Counted from the first letter of the stretch, positions 26,693 to 36,722 are shown. The stretch is 64,000 bases of DNA from Chitinimonas_A lacunae (GCF_042650885.1 NZ_JBHSBU010000001.1:2852001-2916000), one strand, 5' to 3'. Notes: generated from the sequence alone by a model not told the origin. Program-made: numbers and translations.

Positions 26693-29398
26693 ATGTCGCC
26701 ATCCAATTTATATCGCTATCGCTTTGGCTCGTCGACGTTTGACGAATCAACCTGTGAATTGACCGTCAGCGGGCTGGTTGTCGATATTCAGCCGCAATCG
26801 CTGCGCATTCTCAGCCTATTGCTCAATCATCGTGGTGAAGTGATCTCCAGAAAGGAATTGGAGGAACAAGTCTGGCAAGGCCGTCATGTCGGCGAGAATG
26901 TATTGGCCAGCGCCATTACCCGCTTGCGCGCGGCATTGGGTGAATCCAATGCAGGCTTGATCGAGGCAATTCCACGAGTCGGCTACCGTATTACGGCCCC
27001 GGTGCAAAGAACGGCGATCGGCCAATATTTTTCCAGTCATCTGGCATTGCAGGTCGGGCAGGAAGCGCCGGAGCGGCCCGGTTATCAATTGGAGCGGATG
27101 TTGGGCCAATCAGGTGCAGGTGAAGTGTGGTTGGCGCGCTATGGCAAAACCCGGGCGGTCCGGGTCTATAAATATGCAGCCGATGCTTCCCAGCTCGCCA
27201 GACTGAAACGCGAAGCCACGCTGGCCCGGCTGCTGCACGAACAGCTTGGAGAGCGCCGCGATATCCTGCGCATCGTCGATTGGAATTTCGAGAACGCCCC
27301 GTTCTTCCTTGAAAGCGAATACGGCGGCGACAACCTGCTGACCTGGAGCCAGGCCGACAACCGGCTGGCGATGATGCCGCGCGAGGCGCGGCTGGCCGTG
27401 TTTCTCCAGATCGCCCGCGCGGTGGCGGCAGCGCATAGTGTCGGTGTCATCCACAAGGATCTGAAACCGGCCAATGTTCTGCTCGATGGAGCAGGGCAAG
27501 CGCGGCTGGTCGATTTTGGCAGCAGCCGTCTGACTGACCACCATCGTCTGGCCGAACTGGGTATCACCGATCTGGGCGTTGCCGGCGCGCCCACGCTCAC
27601 CGACGATTCTGCGCGCGGCACGGTGCTATATATCGCGCCGGAAATCCTGCGTGAACATCCCTCTACCGAACGTAGCGATATCTACGCGCTTGGTGTGCTG
27701 CTGTACCAACTGGTCGTGGGCGATCTGCGCCGGCCCATGGTCCAGGGCTGGGAGCGCGACATCGACGATCCCTTGCTGTGCGAAGACATCGCCGCCGCAA
27801 CCGATGGCGATATCGAGCGTCGTACCGCCAGCGTCAACGAACTGATCGTGGCCCTGAGCGACCTGCCGAGCCGCCGTCTGCGCCGCGAGCAGGAAGCTGC
27901 CGAACGCGCACAGGCCGAACGTGACCGGCTGCAAGCTCAACGCAGCCGAGAGCGCCGGCCCTGGCTGATTGGCCTCATGGCGACGCTGGCACTGGGCCTG
28001 GTCATCAGCGTGTATGCCTATCTTGAAGTGCGCCAGAGCGAGGCACGGCTGGTCCATCACAGCCAGAATATCCGCGCCCTCAACCAGTTCCTGGCACGCG
28101 AACTGATCGGGGAGGCCGATCCATCGCAATCGGGGCGTTCCAATGTTTCGGTGCAGGAGGCGGCGATTCTGGCGACCAAGAAGATCGATGCGCCCGGTTC
28201 CGGCTACAGTCCCGAAGTCCGCGCGCTGCTGCATGCCGCGATGCAACGCACCTTCGACGGCCTGGGTGACTTCAAACGCGCCCTGAGCGAAGGTGAAAAG
28301 GCGCTGGCGGCGTTGGCGCAGCAGACCGAGCCGGACCCGCTGCTACTCGACAACGTGCACGTGACCTACGCCAGTACCCTCAGAAGCCTGTCGCGCCTCG
28401 AAGAGGCCGAAGCACAGCTTGCCCTGGTCGAGAAGTCGCTGCCGCGCCTCAACGAGGCCCCCAACGAGACACTGGCGCGTTACTGGTACGTCAAGGCAAA
28501 GATCGCTTCGGTCAACTACGCCTGGCACGATGTCCTGCGCTACAACGCCAAGGCTGCCGAGGTCTTCGAGCGGCTGCCGGCGCCGAAGTCCAGCCTGGGT
28601 GGGCAGATCGACTACACCATGGCCCACGCCACCAAGATGGTGCGCGACTATCCGAAGGCGGAAGCGATGTACCGGGCGCTGTTGCAGAATTCCGAGGCGC
28701 GATATGGCCAGGTGCATTACCTGACCTGTATCGCAAAGCGGGGTTTGGGGGATGTGCTGTCAGTGCAATCGCGCAACCATGAGGCGATTCCGCTGATCGA
28801 GTCGGCCATCCGCTGCATCCAGCAGGCCGTCGGCGAGGACACCATCGAGATGGGCAATGGCATCTCCAGGCTGGCCAACGCCTACTTCAGCAACGATCAG
28901 TGGATCAAGGCAGCAGAAACCAATCTGCGGGCAGCCGCTATCCACGAGCGGATCAGCGGCCCCACCGGCAAGGCGAACCTGGTGGCACAGAGCAGCGCAG
29001 CCTGGGCGTTCACACTCGGCGGTTTCCCCGAGAAAGCCAAGCCCATCTTCGCGCGTACCCTGGCCCAGGCGCGTCAAGTCTTTCCGGAAAACCACCCCAT
29101 CGTCCAGATCATCCGCTTCAACTACGCCGACTGTTTACTCGACACCAGGCAAATCCAGGGCGTGCGCGAGTTGCTTGATGGCCTGGACGCCAAAACCCTG
29201 GGCAGCATCAGGCCCGATCCAGTCTGGGAAGGTCTGCTCGCCTATCAACAGGGTCGGCTTGCCCTGCTCAATGGTGATCAACGCCAGGCCATGGAATGGC
29301 TTGAGTTTGCCGAGCGCGAAGTCGCGGCCAAGAATCCCGACAAGAGAACGATTTCCTTGGCGCGCATCCGCCAATACCTGGCCAAAGCCCGGACCTGA
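26693..29398 (+). CDS. Fusion of OmpR-type DNA-binding domain, Ser/Thr kinase, TM helix and TPR sensor
   Basis: 901 residues. Residues 5-100 form a winged helix like CadC/OmpR (LLNHRGEVISRKELEEQVW; LIEAIPRVGYRI). Residues about 122-390 are a Hanks-type kinase with Lys160 (RVYKYA), HKDLKPANVLL (catalytic Asp256) and DFG at 274-276. The glycine loop is LGQSGAGEVW and the APE-equivalent is IAPEIL. The HRD arginine is replaced by Lys. One TM helix (about 424-444) follows a coiled-coil, and about 450 residues of TPR-like repeats end the protein, presumably periplasmic. Such a protein could sense through the TPRs, phosphorylate partners and bind DNA from the membrane. Targets are unknown. Confidence 0.85.
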   Translation: MSPSNLYRYRFGSSTFDESTCELTVSGLVVDIQPQSLRILSLLLNHRGEVISRKELEEQVWQGRHVGENVLASAITRLRAALGESNAGLIEAIPRVGYRITAPVQRTAIGQYFSSHLALQVGQEAPERPGYQLERMLGQSGAGEVWLARYGKTRAVRVYKYAADASQLARLKREATLARLLHEQLGERRDILRIVDWNFENAPFFLESEYGGDNLLTWSQADNRLAMMPREARLAVFLQIARAVAAAHSVGVIHKDLKPANVLLDGAGQARLVDFGSSRLTDHHRLAELGITDLGVAGAPTLTDDSARGTVLYIAPEILREHPSTERSDIYALGVLLYQLVVGDLRRPMVQGWERDIDDPLLCEDIAAATDGDIERRTASVNELIVALSDLPSRRLRREQEAAERAQAERDRLQAQRSRERRPWLIGLMATLALGLVISVYAYLEVRQSEARLVHHSQNIRALNQFLARELIGEADPSQSGRSNVSVQEAAILATKKIDAPGSGYSPEVRALLHAAMQRTFDGLGDFKRALSEGEKALAALAQQTEPDPLLLDNVHVTYASTLRSLSRLEEAEAQLALVEKSLPRLNEAPNETLARYWYVKAKIASVNYAWHDVLRYNAKAAEVFERLPAPKSSLGGQIDYTMAHATKMVRDYPKAEAMYRALLQNSEARYGQVHYLTCIAKRGLGDVLSVQSRNHEAIPLIESAIRCIQQAVGEDTIEMGNGISRLANAYFSNDQWIKAAETNLRAAAIHERISGPTGKANLVAQSSAAWAFTLGGFPEKAKPIFARTLAQARQVFPENHPIVQIIRFNYADCLLDTRQIQGVRELLDGLDAKTLGSIRPDPVWEGLLAYQQGRLALLNGDQRQAMEWLEFAEREVAAKNPDKRTISLARIRQYLAKART

Positions 29399-29831
29399 TC
29401 AGCGGCAATCCAAGTCTGTGATCCCGCCAAGCGTGGCCAGGCGGGGGTATGGTCTCGGCTTGTCTTAAAACTCGGGAAATCTGTTTCACAGATGCCCAAG
29501 GCATCAAAGATTGTTCATTCTGTGCTGAAGTCGAAGGACCAGCAGCCTTTTGGAGCTGCGTTGGGATTGGCAGCTCTTCCAATTGTTGCTTTCAGTTCTT
29601 TCTCAAGGTAATCCGCCATACTTCGACCAAAGGGCTGCTTATTGCTGCGGGCTCAAATCACTTAAACCAGTCAGATTTAGCTGAAGTAAAATTTATATTT
29701 TAAAACGAATATATATCAGACCAAATCTAGAGGCGGTCTGTCTCAATATTTTTTATTGGGGATTCTGGGCTTCGGTTGAAAACCCGGCGGGGAAGAATCT
29801 GAACAGCGTCCTGAGAGAAGTACTGCAAAGC
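29399..29831. other. 433-bp non-coding gap
   Basis: No gene, promoter or repeat is supported between the kinase stop and the tRNA terminator. An AT-rich patch lies around 29680-29760. Confidence 0.55.
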
Positions 29832-29862
29832 AAAAACGGCTTCCATCTCTGGAAGCCGTTTT
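29832..29862 (-). terminator. Terminator downstream of tRNA-Phe
   Basis: On the minus strand AACGGCTTCC-AGAGAT-GGAAGCCGTT, a perfect 10-bp stem, is followed by TTT. Confidence 0.92.
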
Positions 29863-29869
29863 CGGTATT

Positions 29870-29945
<76 letters not shown>

Positions 29946-30068
29946 GTCGGTTGAGGATGCGAATTAAACCCTATAACCATGGTGGCGTCAAGCATCTTCT
30001 GCGATTTTCCAGCATTTTCCTGCAATTGATTACGTTGCAATCAGGTGAGTCCGATAGAAATCAGTTGC

Positions 30069-30551
30069 TTAGGCAACTTCGGCCCGCCAGATGAAATCGA
30101 CCGCGCAACGCAGCCGCCAGGCTTCCGTCTCGCGTCGCAGTTGGCATTCGCGCGTGAGGGCACCGGGGTTGGCTTGGCGCAGCAAGGTCAGCAGCGATGT
30201 TGCCGCCTCGGGACTCGCCACCCGTGCATCTAGCTCGACCCGGCTGGCTCGCCATACGCCTGCCAGTGAACGCTGCGGCGCTACGGTAAGGCGCAAGTTG
30301 GGGTCGAGGCTCAGCAGACGGGCATAAAGGGTCAGATAAGCGCGGCGATCCTCCGGCGTTGCTTCCGAAGGGCCGGTCAATCCGGCCAGCCTCGGCCTTG
30401 GTAGTTCCGGTTGACTCAGTCGGACCAGCGCCTGCCAGCCGGCAGCTCGCCAATGCCAGGCCAAGGTCATCAGGATCAATGCAGCGGTCGGCAACAGCAC
30501 CATCGTCAGCATCTCCACTCGACGCAGGCGAGTCTTCATGCCGGCCGCCAT
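30069..30551 (-). CDS. GspM/PilO/MshJ-like inner-membrane assembly protein
   Basis: 160 residues (or 156 from the second Met, MKTRLRRVEM). It has one N-terminal TM helix (about 15-33), then a periplasmic alpha/beta segment with YARLLSLDPNLRLTVAPQ. Size, topology and its position last in a GspF-GspL/PilN-GspM order fit the small bitopic partner of a T2SS or type IV pilus inner-membrane platform. Sequence similarity in this family is weak, so the call rests on topology and neighbours. It overlaps the upstream gene by 16 nt. Confidence 0.55.
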   Translation of the reverse strand: MAAGMKTRLRRVEMLTMVLLPTAALILMTLAWHWRAAGWQALVRLSQPELPRPRLAGLTGPSEATPEDRRAYLTLYARLLSLDPNLRLTVAPQRSLAGVWRASRVELDARVASPEAATSLLTLLRQANPGALTRECQLRRETEAWRLRCAVDFIWRAEVA

Positions 30552-31984
30552 TCAAGCACCGCCTCCCCCGTGCTGCCCTCGCCCAACCGCAAGGTCGCGC
30601 CAGTGCGCAAAGGGACGGAGGATTCACGTAAAGCTACCGCCCCCAACTGCGCCAGTGCCGCCCGTAGGGACTCGACCGCTGCGGCAAAGCCCGCCGGGTC
30701 GGCTGGTCCCGCTCCACGCACAGTCAGCAGCAATACCGGCCCACTGGGCTCGCGGCGCCAATTCAGGTCATTGAGGCGCAGGCCAGGATGAGCTGCCTCG
30801 ACACGCGCCAGACGAGCCCAGGCAGCGTCGATCGCCCAACCATCCGGGACCGGCGCAGGAAAGGTCGTGCGCTCCGCTTCACTCATCACAGCAGCCGGAG
30901 CCACCATCCGGGCCGCCTGCTGCCAGCTCCAGCCCTGTGCCCCCCAGGTGGCCGCCAGGGACAGCAATGTCAGCGACATCAGCCCGCCGCCGGCCGTCCA
31001 GTATGGCGACCATCCTGGCCGCCATTCGTCCGGCAGATAGTGGTCACAGCGCCGTGCAAGCGACTGACACAGCCAGTGCTCTGGCGTACCGGCCACTCTC
31101 TGCCAGCACAGACCAGGGAGCGTGGGCCAGACGCTCAGCAGGGCGTCCTCCCTCATCTCCGCAGCAATGGAGGACAGCCTTCCTGTCGCTGTGCGCTCCA
31201 GCCTTGTCGCCGGAGTCGTGACAAGAACGGGCGTCGGCAGTGCCTCCGGCCCCATTCCCCAAGCCGCTTCCGATGCTGAAGCGAGACAGGAGGCCGGATT
31301 CAAGGCGACCTTGGGAGCTGCCTCTACAGCCGCCTCCGACTCCACCACCCCCAGCAGCAACACCGGCAGGACAGTTTGACCCGACCAGTCCGGCAGACTG
31401 GCCAGATGGTCGCGGGTATGGCTGATCTCAAGCCAGGGTGGGTTGTTGCCTTCCACCCAGCGCGAATAGCGGATACCCCCCGCCTCGACCAGACTGTGCC
31501 GGTAGCCGCGCTCATGGCGATAAACCAGCAGGAAACGGTTTTCGCGCTGCTGCGCGGCAATCGCGCTCGCCAGCGTCAGCGCGGTGGAGCGGAGCGTCGC
31601 TGGCCGCAGGCCCGCTTCGGCCAGCAGATCGAGCCAGGCACGCAAGCCATAGGGGGCGGCCAGCGTAGCCAGTTGCCAGCCTCTGCCCGAGCCGAGCCGC
31701 CAACTGCGACCGAAGGGGGAACCGTCGCCCAGGCGATATAGACGCCGTGCCAGCAGACGGCCCCGGTCGCGCCAGTTAAGGCGTGGCAGTTCATTGAGAG
31801 CGAAGCGCTCTTCAGGCAGATCGAGCAGCAGTTCGAGCACCAGCCCGCGCCAGTCGGACGCCCAGGCGAGCAATGCCGCCCGGCCAATCGGGTCGGCCGC
31901 GAAACGGCCAAGCTGTTGCAGACCATCAGGCGTACGCCGCAGCAGATGCAGTGCAGCGGGATCGAGTCGGAGCAGCAGATCCAT
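30536..31984 (-). CDS. GspL/PilM-PilN/MshI-like inner-membrane assembly protein
   Basis: 482 residues. The N-terminal 250 residues (for example LPRLNWRDRGRLLARRLYRL, LLDLLAEAGLRP) resemble the actin-like cytoplasmic half of GspL/PilM-type proteins of betaproteobacterial pilus clusters. A single TM helix lies at about 328-348 and a PilN-like periplasmic domain follows. In such systems this protein connects the ATPase to the periplasmic arm. It lies 9 nt after gspF-like and overlaps the gspM-like gene by 16 nt, forming a minus-strand operon that complements the secretin/TPR/ATPase operon at 0.4-4.6 kb. No nucleotide-binding motif is clear, so the fold assignment is inferred. Confidence 0.6.
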   Translation of the reverse strand: MDLLLRLDPAALHLLRRTPDGLQQLGRFAADPIGRAALLAWASDWRGLVLELLLDLPEERFALNELPRLNWRDRGRLLARRLYRLGDGSPFGRSWRLGSGRGWQLATLAAPYGLRAWLDLLAEAGLRPATLRSTALTLASAIAAQQRENRFLLVYRHERGYRHSLVEAGGIRYSRWVEGNNPPWLEISHTRDHLASLPDWSGQTVLPVLLLGVVESEAAVEAAPKVALNPASCLASASEAAWGMGPEALPTPVLVTTPATRLERTATGRLSSIAAEMREDALLSVWPTLPGLCWQRVAGTPEHWLCQSLARRCDHYLPDEWRPGWSPYWTAGGGLMSLTLLSLAATWGAQGWSWQQAARMVAPAAVMSEAERTTFPAPVPDGWAIDAAWARLARVEAAHPGLRLNDLNWRREPSGPVLLLTVRGAGPADPAGFAAAVESLRAALAQLGAVALRESSVPLRTGATLRLGEGSTGEAVLEWRPA

Positions 31985-31993
31985 CGTCTCTCC

Positions 31994-33154
31994 CTAGCGC
32001 AACTGACCAATGCTGTCGTAAACCGGCCCCAGCACCGCCATCATCAGCAGGCCCAGCAGACCGCCCAGCGCGACCGTCAGCAGTGGTTCGGCCAGTTGGC
32101 GCAGACGGGCGAAACCGACTGAGCCCTGTTCGCCGTGATAACGCGCGACATAAGCCAGTGCCGCCTCAAGCCGACCGCTGCGCTCGCCGACCCGCAGCAT
32201 GCGCAGGGCGGCCGGGGCAAATAGCTCCGCTTCCGCACACCCGTCGGCGATCCCACGCCCCGCCACCACCGCCGCACGACAGGCCGCCAAGCGACGCCGC
32301 CAGTTCCGGTCGGGCAATAGGGCGTCCAGCAGCGCCAGACTGTCGGGCACCGTCAGCCCCGCGCCATAGAGCAGCCCGAACTGCCGTGCCAGCCGCGCGC
32401 GCAGCAGATGGGTCCAGGCCGTGCCAACCAGCGGCAGCCAGGACCAGCAGCGCGTACCGAACCGACGCCAGAGGGGTAATCCCAGCGTGATCAGCAATGG
32501 CGGGCCTGCCAGCAGCAAGCCCCAGTGTTCGCGCAACACCGTACTGGCCGTCAGCAGGCAGCGCAGCGACCAGGTGGGCGGGCGCCGGATGGCATCGATA
32601 AAGCCGCCCAGCGCCGGGACCAGATAGAGCAGGATAAAGACCGTCACGGCCGCCCCCAGCAGCGCCACCACCGTTGGATAGAGCAGTGCCTGCCGCAGCC
32701 GCTGCGCTTCGGTCAATTCCTGCTGGGCAGACTCGGCCAGCTCGCCCAACACTTCCAGCAGCCGCCCGCTGCGCTCGCCGGCACGGACCAGGCCGACGGC
32801 GACCGGGTCGGTACCTTGGCGTGCCAGGGCTTCGGACAGGGGAATCCCGCCCTCCACCGCCTCGGCCAGCCTGCGTGCCAGACCACGCAGCGCCGGTGAT
32901 TCGGCATCGCGGCCCAGATCGGCCAGGGCGTCGGCCAGCGCAATACCGGCTCCCAATAACTGCGCCAGCTCGCGCCACAGGGCGGCCCGCTCGTGCCGGC
33001 TGGGCGGTCGCCGTCGTTCAAGGTGCGGACGCAGCCGCAAAGGCTCGAACCCGGCCCGCACAAGGCCGCGTTCGGCAGCTAACGGGTCGGTCGCATCAAT
33101 CCGACCGCAACGCAGGCGGCCGTTGCTGTCGATCGCTTCGTAGACGAATTCCAT
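31994..33154 (-). CDS. mshG: GspF/PilC/MshG-like inner-membrane platform protein
   Basis: 386 residues. Two repeated GspF domains are visible, the first beginning RHERAALWRELAQLLGAGIAL and ending near 180, the second ending near 380. The three TM helices lie at about residues 155-180 (PTVVALLGAAVTVFILLYLV), 203-225 and 360-380. GspF/PilC proteins form the membrane platform that the GspE ATPase turns. This gene heads a three-gene minus-strand operon, 27 kb away from the secretin and ATPase genes it would work with. AGGGGAAGC precedes ATG as ribosome-binding site. MSHA versus T2SS cannot be settled without the pilins, which are not in the window. Confidence 0.87.
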   Translation of the reverse strand: MEFVYEAIDSNGRLRCGRIDATDPLAAERGLVRAGFEPLRLRPHLERRRPPSRHERAALWRELAQLLGAGIALADALADLGRDAESPALRGLARRLAEAVEGGIPLSEALARQGTDPVAVGLVRAGERSGRLLEVLGELAESAQQELTEAQRLRQALLYPTVVALLGAAVTVFILLYLVPALGGFIDAIRRPPTWSLRCLLTASTVLREHWGLLLAGPPLLITLGLPLWRRFGTRCWSWLPLVGTAWTHLLRARLARQFGLLYGAGLTVPDSLALLDALLPDRNWRRRLAACRAAVVAGRGIADGCAEAELFAPAALRMLRVGERSGRLEAALAYVARYHGEQGSVGFARLRQLAEPLLTVALGGLLGLLMMAVLGPVYDSIGQLR

Positions 33155-33353
33155 GCTTCCCCTCCTCGCGACAATGAGCTGAGGCCACGATAGGCGCAGT
33201 CATGGCCTCAGTTGGCGTGCGAGACGGCGTAAATGCATTACACCGGGAGAATTCTGAAAAATAAAAAATTTCAGGACAGGTAATTTCAAGAATAGAACTG
33301 CATTATATAGAAAATATAAATATTTATGCCTTAAAAATTCAGCCAACCCCATA

Positions 33354-33387
33354 AAACAAAAAGCCTGCGGGAGCCTTCCCGCAGGCT
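33354..33387 (-). terminator. Terminator of the HzsA-related gene
   Basis: AGCCTGCGGGA-AGGC-TCCCGCAGGCT on the minus strand, a perfect 11-bp stem, is followed by TTTTTGTTTT. Confidence 0.93.
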
Positions 33388-33408
33388 GGTGATTTGTTCT
33401 CGGATCGA

Positions 33409-35790
33409 TCAGTAACCGGCAGAGCGGGCCTGATCGGCAAACAGCTTGAGTGCGCCGACATCGATCATCGGCGCGCCATTCTTGAGGTAGTAGACGCGGC
33501 CATCCTTGCTGCCCAGGTATTCGCCCGTGGCCGGATAGTGGCGGTAACGGATGCCGTCATAGGTCGCCGTGCTCGGCCGCTTGGGCTGGAAGTTGTCGGG
33601 GAACTGGCGCTCGGCCCAGTCGAACACCCGTTCCTCTTCGCCGCGCACCATGCCGTCCTTCCACATCCGCAGCAACTGGCGCAGACCTTCGGGCTTGTTC
33701 TGCGGCTCGGTCTGGCCGCCGTGGGCGGTCTTGTTGATACCGTGGCAGGAAGCACACACCCGCACTTCGCCCGGCTGGAAGGTCAGCCAATAGCGCTCAC
33801 GCACCACAGGCTGCTGGGCGGCGTCGGTCAATTGCCAGGTCAGCGCCCGCCGGGCCGGCACGAAGGCAGCCGACGAGCCATCAGGCGCCACGGCCGTTGC
33901 ATGCGGCACGCCGGAATAGGGGTTGTGGCCACCATCGCGCATCGGTTGCGCCAGCACACGGCGGCCCGGACGCGGCTTGGCCGTGCCGCCGATGCCGCGA
34001 ATCTGGTCGGCCTGGAAGAACTGCAAGTGGGTCACGTCATAGACCTTGCCCGGCTTCGGCTGCACCGAAGCACCGCCCGGCACGCGCAGATTGAACGGCT
34101 GCTGGCGGTCGGAATGGTCGCGCAGCGTGACATTGCGTGTCACCACCAGCGCCATTTCCTTCTGTTTCAGATAGTTCTGGAAGGCGGTCGGATCGACGCC
34201 CTCTTCGGCAAACACCGCCGCTTCGGGCGCCGGCAGATGGGCCTTGGTCGGCGTGGGCCGCTGCCGGGGCCGCAGTTCGACCGGGTTGAGTTCCCACAGC
34301 TCGCCGTCGTAGTTGACCAGCACATCGGGGTTCCACCAGCTCACCGACTTCCGCAAGCCCGGCGTCAGCGCCTCACCGGCACGCCAGTAGCCATTGCCAT
34401 CGGGCACCATCAGCTTGAGCCGGAAACCATAGCGCGAACGCGGCGCGGCCGTGCTGCCCTGGTTGCGGTCAGCCCGGGTCTCGGCCGTATGGACCGCCAC
34501 CAGCTTGCCGTCGGACAAAGGCAGCGGCTCGCGGTAGAGGCCGGTATGGTCAGCGGGCGCGGTCTCGCTGTCATCGGTCGGGCTGGCGGTGGCGGGCGTG
34601 GTGATATGGTTCAGCACCATATCGTCGGCGTTGACGCCCGGAGCGCCCGTCATGCTGATCAATTGGCCGGCGGCATGGGTGCCGAACTCGGGGCTGCTGG
34701 TGCCGAAGTACAGACCCGGCCGGGTCGGGTCTTCGCGGATTTGCAGCATGATGTCGTTGAACATTCGCAGCCGCTTACCGCGTCCTTCGTAGCAGCAGTA
34801 GGTCAGATTGGGGTCGTCAAGGAAGCTCTGCGAGCCGTAGCCGCCGAAATCATGGCGGCCGACGTGGTTGAGGGTTTCCTCTTCGGTGCCGTCTTGATTG
34901 ATCTGCCAGGGGAAGAACTGGTTGAAGCGATGACCCTCGACCTTGGCGTTGCCTTCGCGCGGCTCGGGAAAGATCTCGTCGCGCCGCTCGAGTCGGGTAG
35001 CGTTGGCCGATTCGTCGCTGTAGTTGAAGGTGCCGTAGTCAGCCCCGGCATTGTCGGCGTCGGCCTGCTGGTCGCGCTGCAGATGGTCCCAGCGGGTAAA
35101 GATCACCCGACCGAAGCTGTCGATGGTCGGCGTGAATGCACCCGAGGGGGAATGGTTGAGCATGAACAGATTGCCGGTATTGGGGTCCAGGCTCCACAGC
35201 CCGGTCACCGTCGGGGCCTCTTCATACTCGTCGAGCTGCGGGTAGAGATGGCGCTCGCCATTACGCGGCCGGTCGGAAGTGAAGATGATCCGGTCGTCGC
35301 TGCCGTAGATCGGGCTGACGTTGTTGAACTGCTCGGGCTGGTTGGGCACCTTGCGCAGTTGCGGCATCTCGTTGCGGCCAAGACCGCTGATCTCGTAGAG
35401 CTGCCAGTAGTAGGTCTGCACCTCGTATTGCTTGGTCGGCGCCCCAACCACGGCACTGAAGATGATCTTGTTGCCGTCCCAATGCGGCGACGGATCGCGC
35501 ACCGCAACGGCCGTCGCGCCCAGCCGTCCCGGGCTGTTGAGCCCCACTGCCTCGGTCAGGTTTTTCAGGGTGCCGTCGGGGTAGCGTATCCACAGATCAC
35601 CGCCACGGAAGGCCGAATCGAGCGCACCACGCTGATTGCCGAACACCGAGCCGATGGTGGTGAAATCGGCCGGCACGGGCACCTGGGTCACAAAAACGAT
35701 GGGATGAGGCGTCGTAACCGCCGCAACGGCCGGCCACGACAGGGCAAGGGCTACAAATAGCCGGGATAGGGAGGCGAGCGGGCGCGACAT
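33409..35790 (-). CDS. Secreted beta-propeller protein with one CxxCH haem motif (HzsA-related)
   Basis: ATG at 35790 gives 793 residues and has AGGAG 6 nt upstream; the frame extends five codons further. A signal peptide (SRLFVALALSWPAVAAV) indicates export. The N-terminal 400 residues hold TolB/PD40-like propeller blades (DDRIIFTSDRPRNGERHLY; PHWDGNKIIFSA). Near the C-terminus VRVCASCHGINKTAHGG carries a single c-type haem site, Cys-x-x-Cys-His. The organisation resembles proteins related to the alpha subunit of hydrazine synthase. That name marks a fold family only: the beta/gamma partners and anammox genes are absent, so hydrazine chemistry is not claimed. A periplasmic redox or binding role is likely. 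It appears monocistronic. Confidence 0.72.
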   Translation of the reverse strand: MSRPLASLSRLFVALALSWPAVAAVTTPHPIVFVTQVPVPADFTTIGSVFGNQRGALDSAFRGGDLWIRYPDGTLKNLTEAVGLNSPGRLGATAVAVRDPSPHWDGNKIIFSAVVGAPTKQYEVQTYYWQLYEISGLGRNEMPQLRKVPNQPEQFNNVSPIYGSDDRIIFTSDRPRNGERHLYPQLDEYEEAPTVTGLWSLDPNTGNLFMLNHSPSGAFTPTIDSFGRVIFTRWDHLQRDQQADADNAGADYGTFNYSDESANATRLERRDEIFPEPREGNAKVEGHRFNQFFPWQINQDGTEEETLNHVGRHDFGGYGSQSFLDDPNLTYCCYEGRGKRLRMFNDIMLQIREDPTRPGLYFGTSSPEFGTHAAGQLISMTGAPGVNADDMVLNHITTPATASPTDDSETAPADHTGLYREPLPLSDGKLVAVHTAETRADRNQGSTAAPRSRYGFRLKLMVPDGNGYWRAGEALTPGLRKSVSWWNPDVLVNYDGELWELNPVELRPRQRPTPTKAHLPAPEAAVFAEEGVDPTAFQNYLKQKEMALVVTRNVTLRDHSDRQQPFNLRVPGGASVQPKPGKVYDVTHLQFFQADQIRGIGGTAKPRPGRRVLAQPMRDGGHNPYSGVPHATAVAPDGSSAAFVPARRALTWQLTDAAQQPVVRERYWLTFQPGEVRVCASCHGINKTAHGGQTEPQNKPEGLRQLLRMWKDGMVRGEEERVFDWAERQFPDNFQPKRPSTATYDGIRYRHYPATGEYLGSKDGRVYYLKNGAPMIDVGALKLFADQARSAGY

Positions 35791-36165
35791 GGAGGTCTCC
35801 TGCATTAGGAATGGCGACGATTTATGCCAATTGCATCGCCATCGTCAAGCCCTAATATTTCCAGTTTGGCAGGCCAGCTCAACAATAAAACCAAGGCTTT
35901 CCGAAAGGCTTTGAAGCCGCTTCAGAACTTGAAGACATTTGTCCTAAAGTTAATCAATTTCCCTGACCCGCCAAACTCTCCCGCTCCAAGCTCAGCAGTC
36001 AAGTGTCTCTTCCAATCCACCGGCTCCATAGAATGCCAGTCGGGGTACTGTCCGTAGCCCGCTCACTGCGCTTCCCTCCCTTACCGCCCCAGGACCGTCA
36101 CTTCGCTGGCATGGGCTTGACACGAAAAGCGGCGGAAAGGCACTGGACACTTCCGCCGGGAAAAG
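35791..36165. other. Spacer upstream of the structured-RNA array
   Basis: No gene is supported. The first 70 bp hold the promoter of the minus-strand secreted protein. A TTGACA at 36117 has no matching -10 at 16-18 bp, so no promoter for the array could be identified. Confidence 0.5.
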
Positions 36166-36552
36166 GGGGCGCGGCAAGAAGATTGGCGAGAGATCATCCG
36201 GTGGTAGCCTTGCGGCCCCACGCCGGTTCCCTATGTACTCCCGCCGGGCATCCGCGCCCATAAACGATATGGCCAAACGGCAGAAGCGAACGGTCGCCTC
36301 CTCTGCTGCTAGCCGGCAGGCCGGATAATCCGATGACCATCCGCCCTGCTGGAGAAAGGTCCAGCGACAAGGCTCGGTGAAATGGAAGCACCTTAACTGG
36401 ATGTAATTCCACCGATATTCGCCGGATAAAATGACTGCGCGACCAGAGTGATGAGATCCGTAGGTATTCCCATCGGACATTCGCGCCTTGCAACAGTCCG
36501 GCGACCAGAAGAGGATGGGACAACGGTTCTCTGTATGTAGTCCCATCAGCAT

Positions 36553-36671
36553 TCGCCGGGTAAAGCTCAGTTCAATTCCAGCACTATCGGACAGGACTTC
36601 GGCCCTGCCCCGCCGTCTGCTGACGGCGAAAGTCATTTCACGCTATTCCGCTCGATATACGAGTCCGGCGA
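36553..36671 (+). repeat. tRNA-like inter-module segment, copy 1
   Basis: From TCGCCGGGTAAAGCTCAG to CTCGATATACGAG-TCCGGCGA. Its UUCG hairpin carries an A/C mismatch (AGGAC versus AGGGC in the other copies), showing slight divergence. Confidence 0.75.
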
Positions 36672-36722
36672 CAACAATCAGACGGGACATCGAATCGTCA
36701 AAAGAGGTAGTCCCATCAGCAT

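Noticed and set aside
33394..35760. 788-codon plus-strand frame over the HzsA-related gene
   Set aside because: Shadow frame. The minus strand has signal peptide, haem motif, ribosome-binding site and terminator.
33409..35790. Hydrazine synthase activity
   Set aside because: Only the alpha-subunit-like fold with one haem site is seen. The other subunits and anammox genes are missing.
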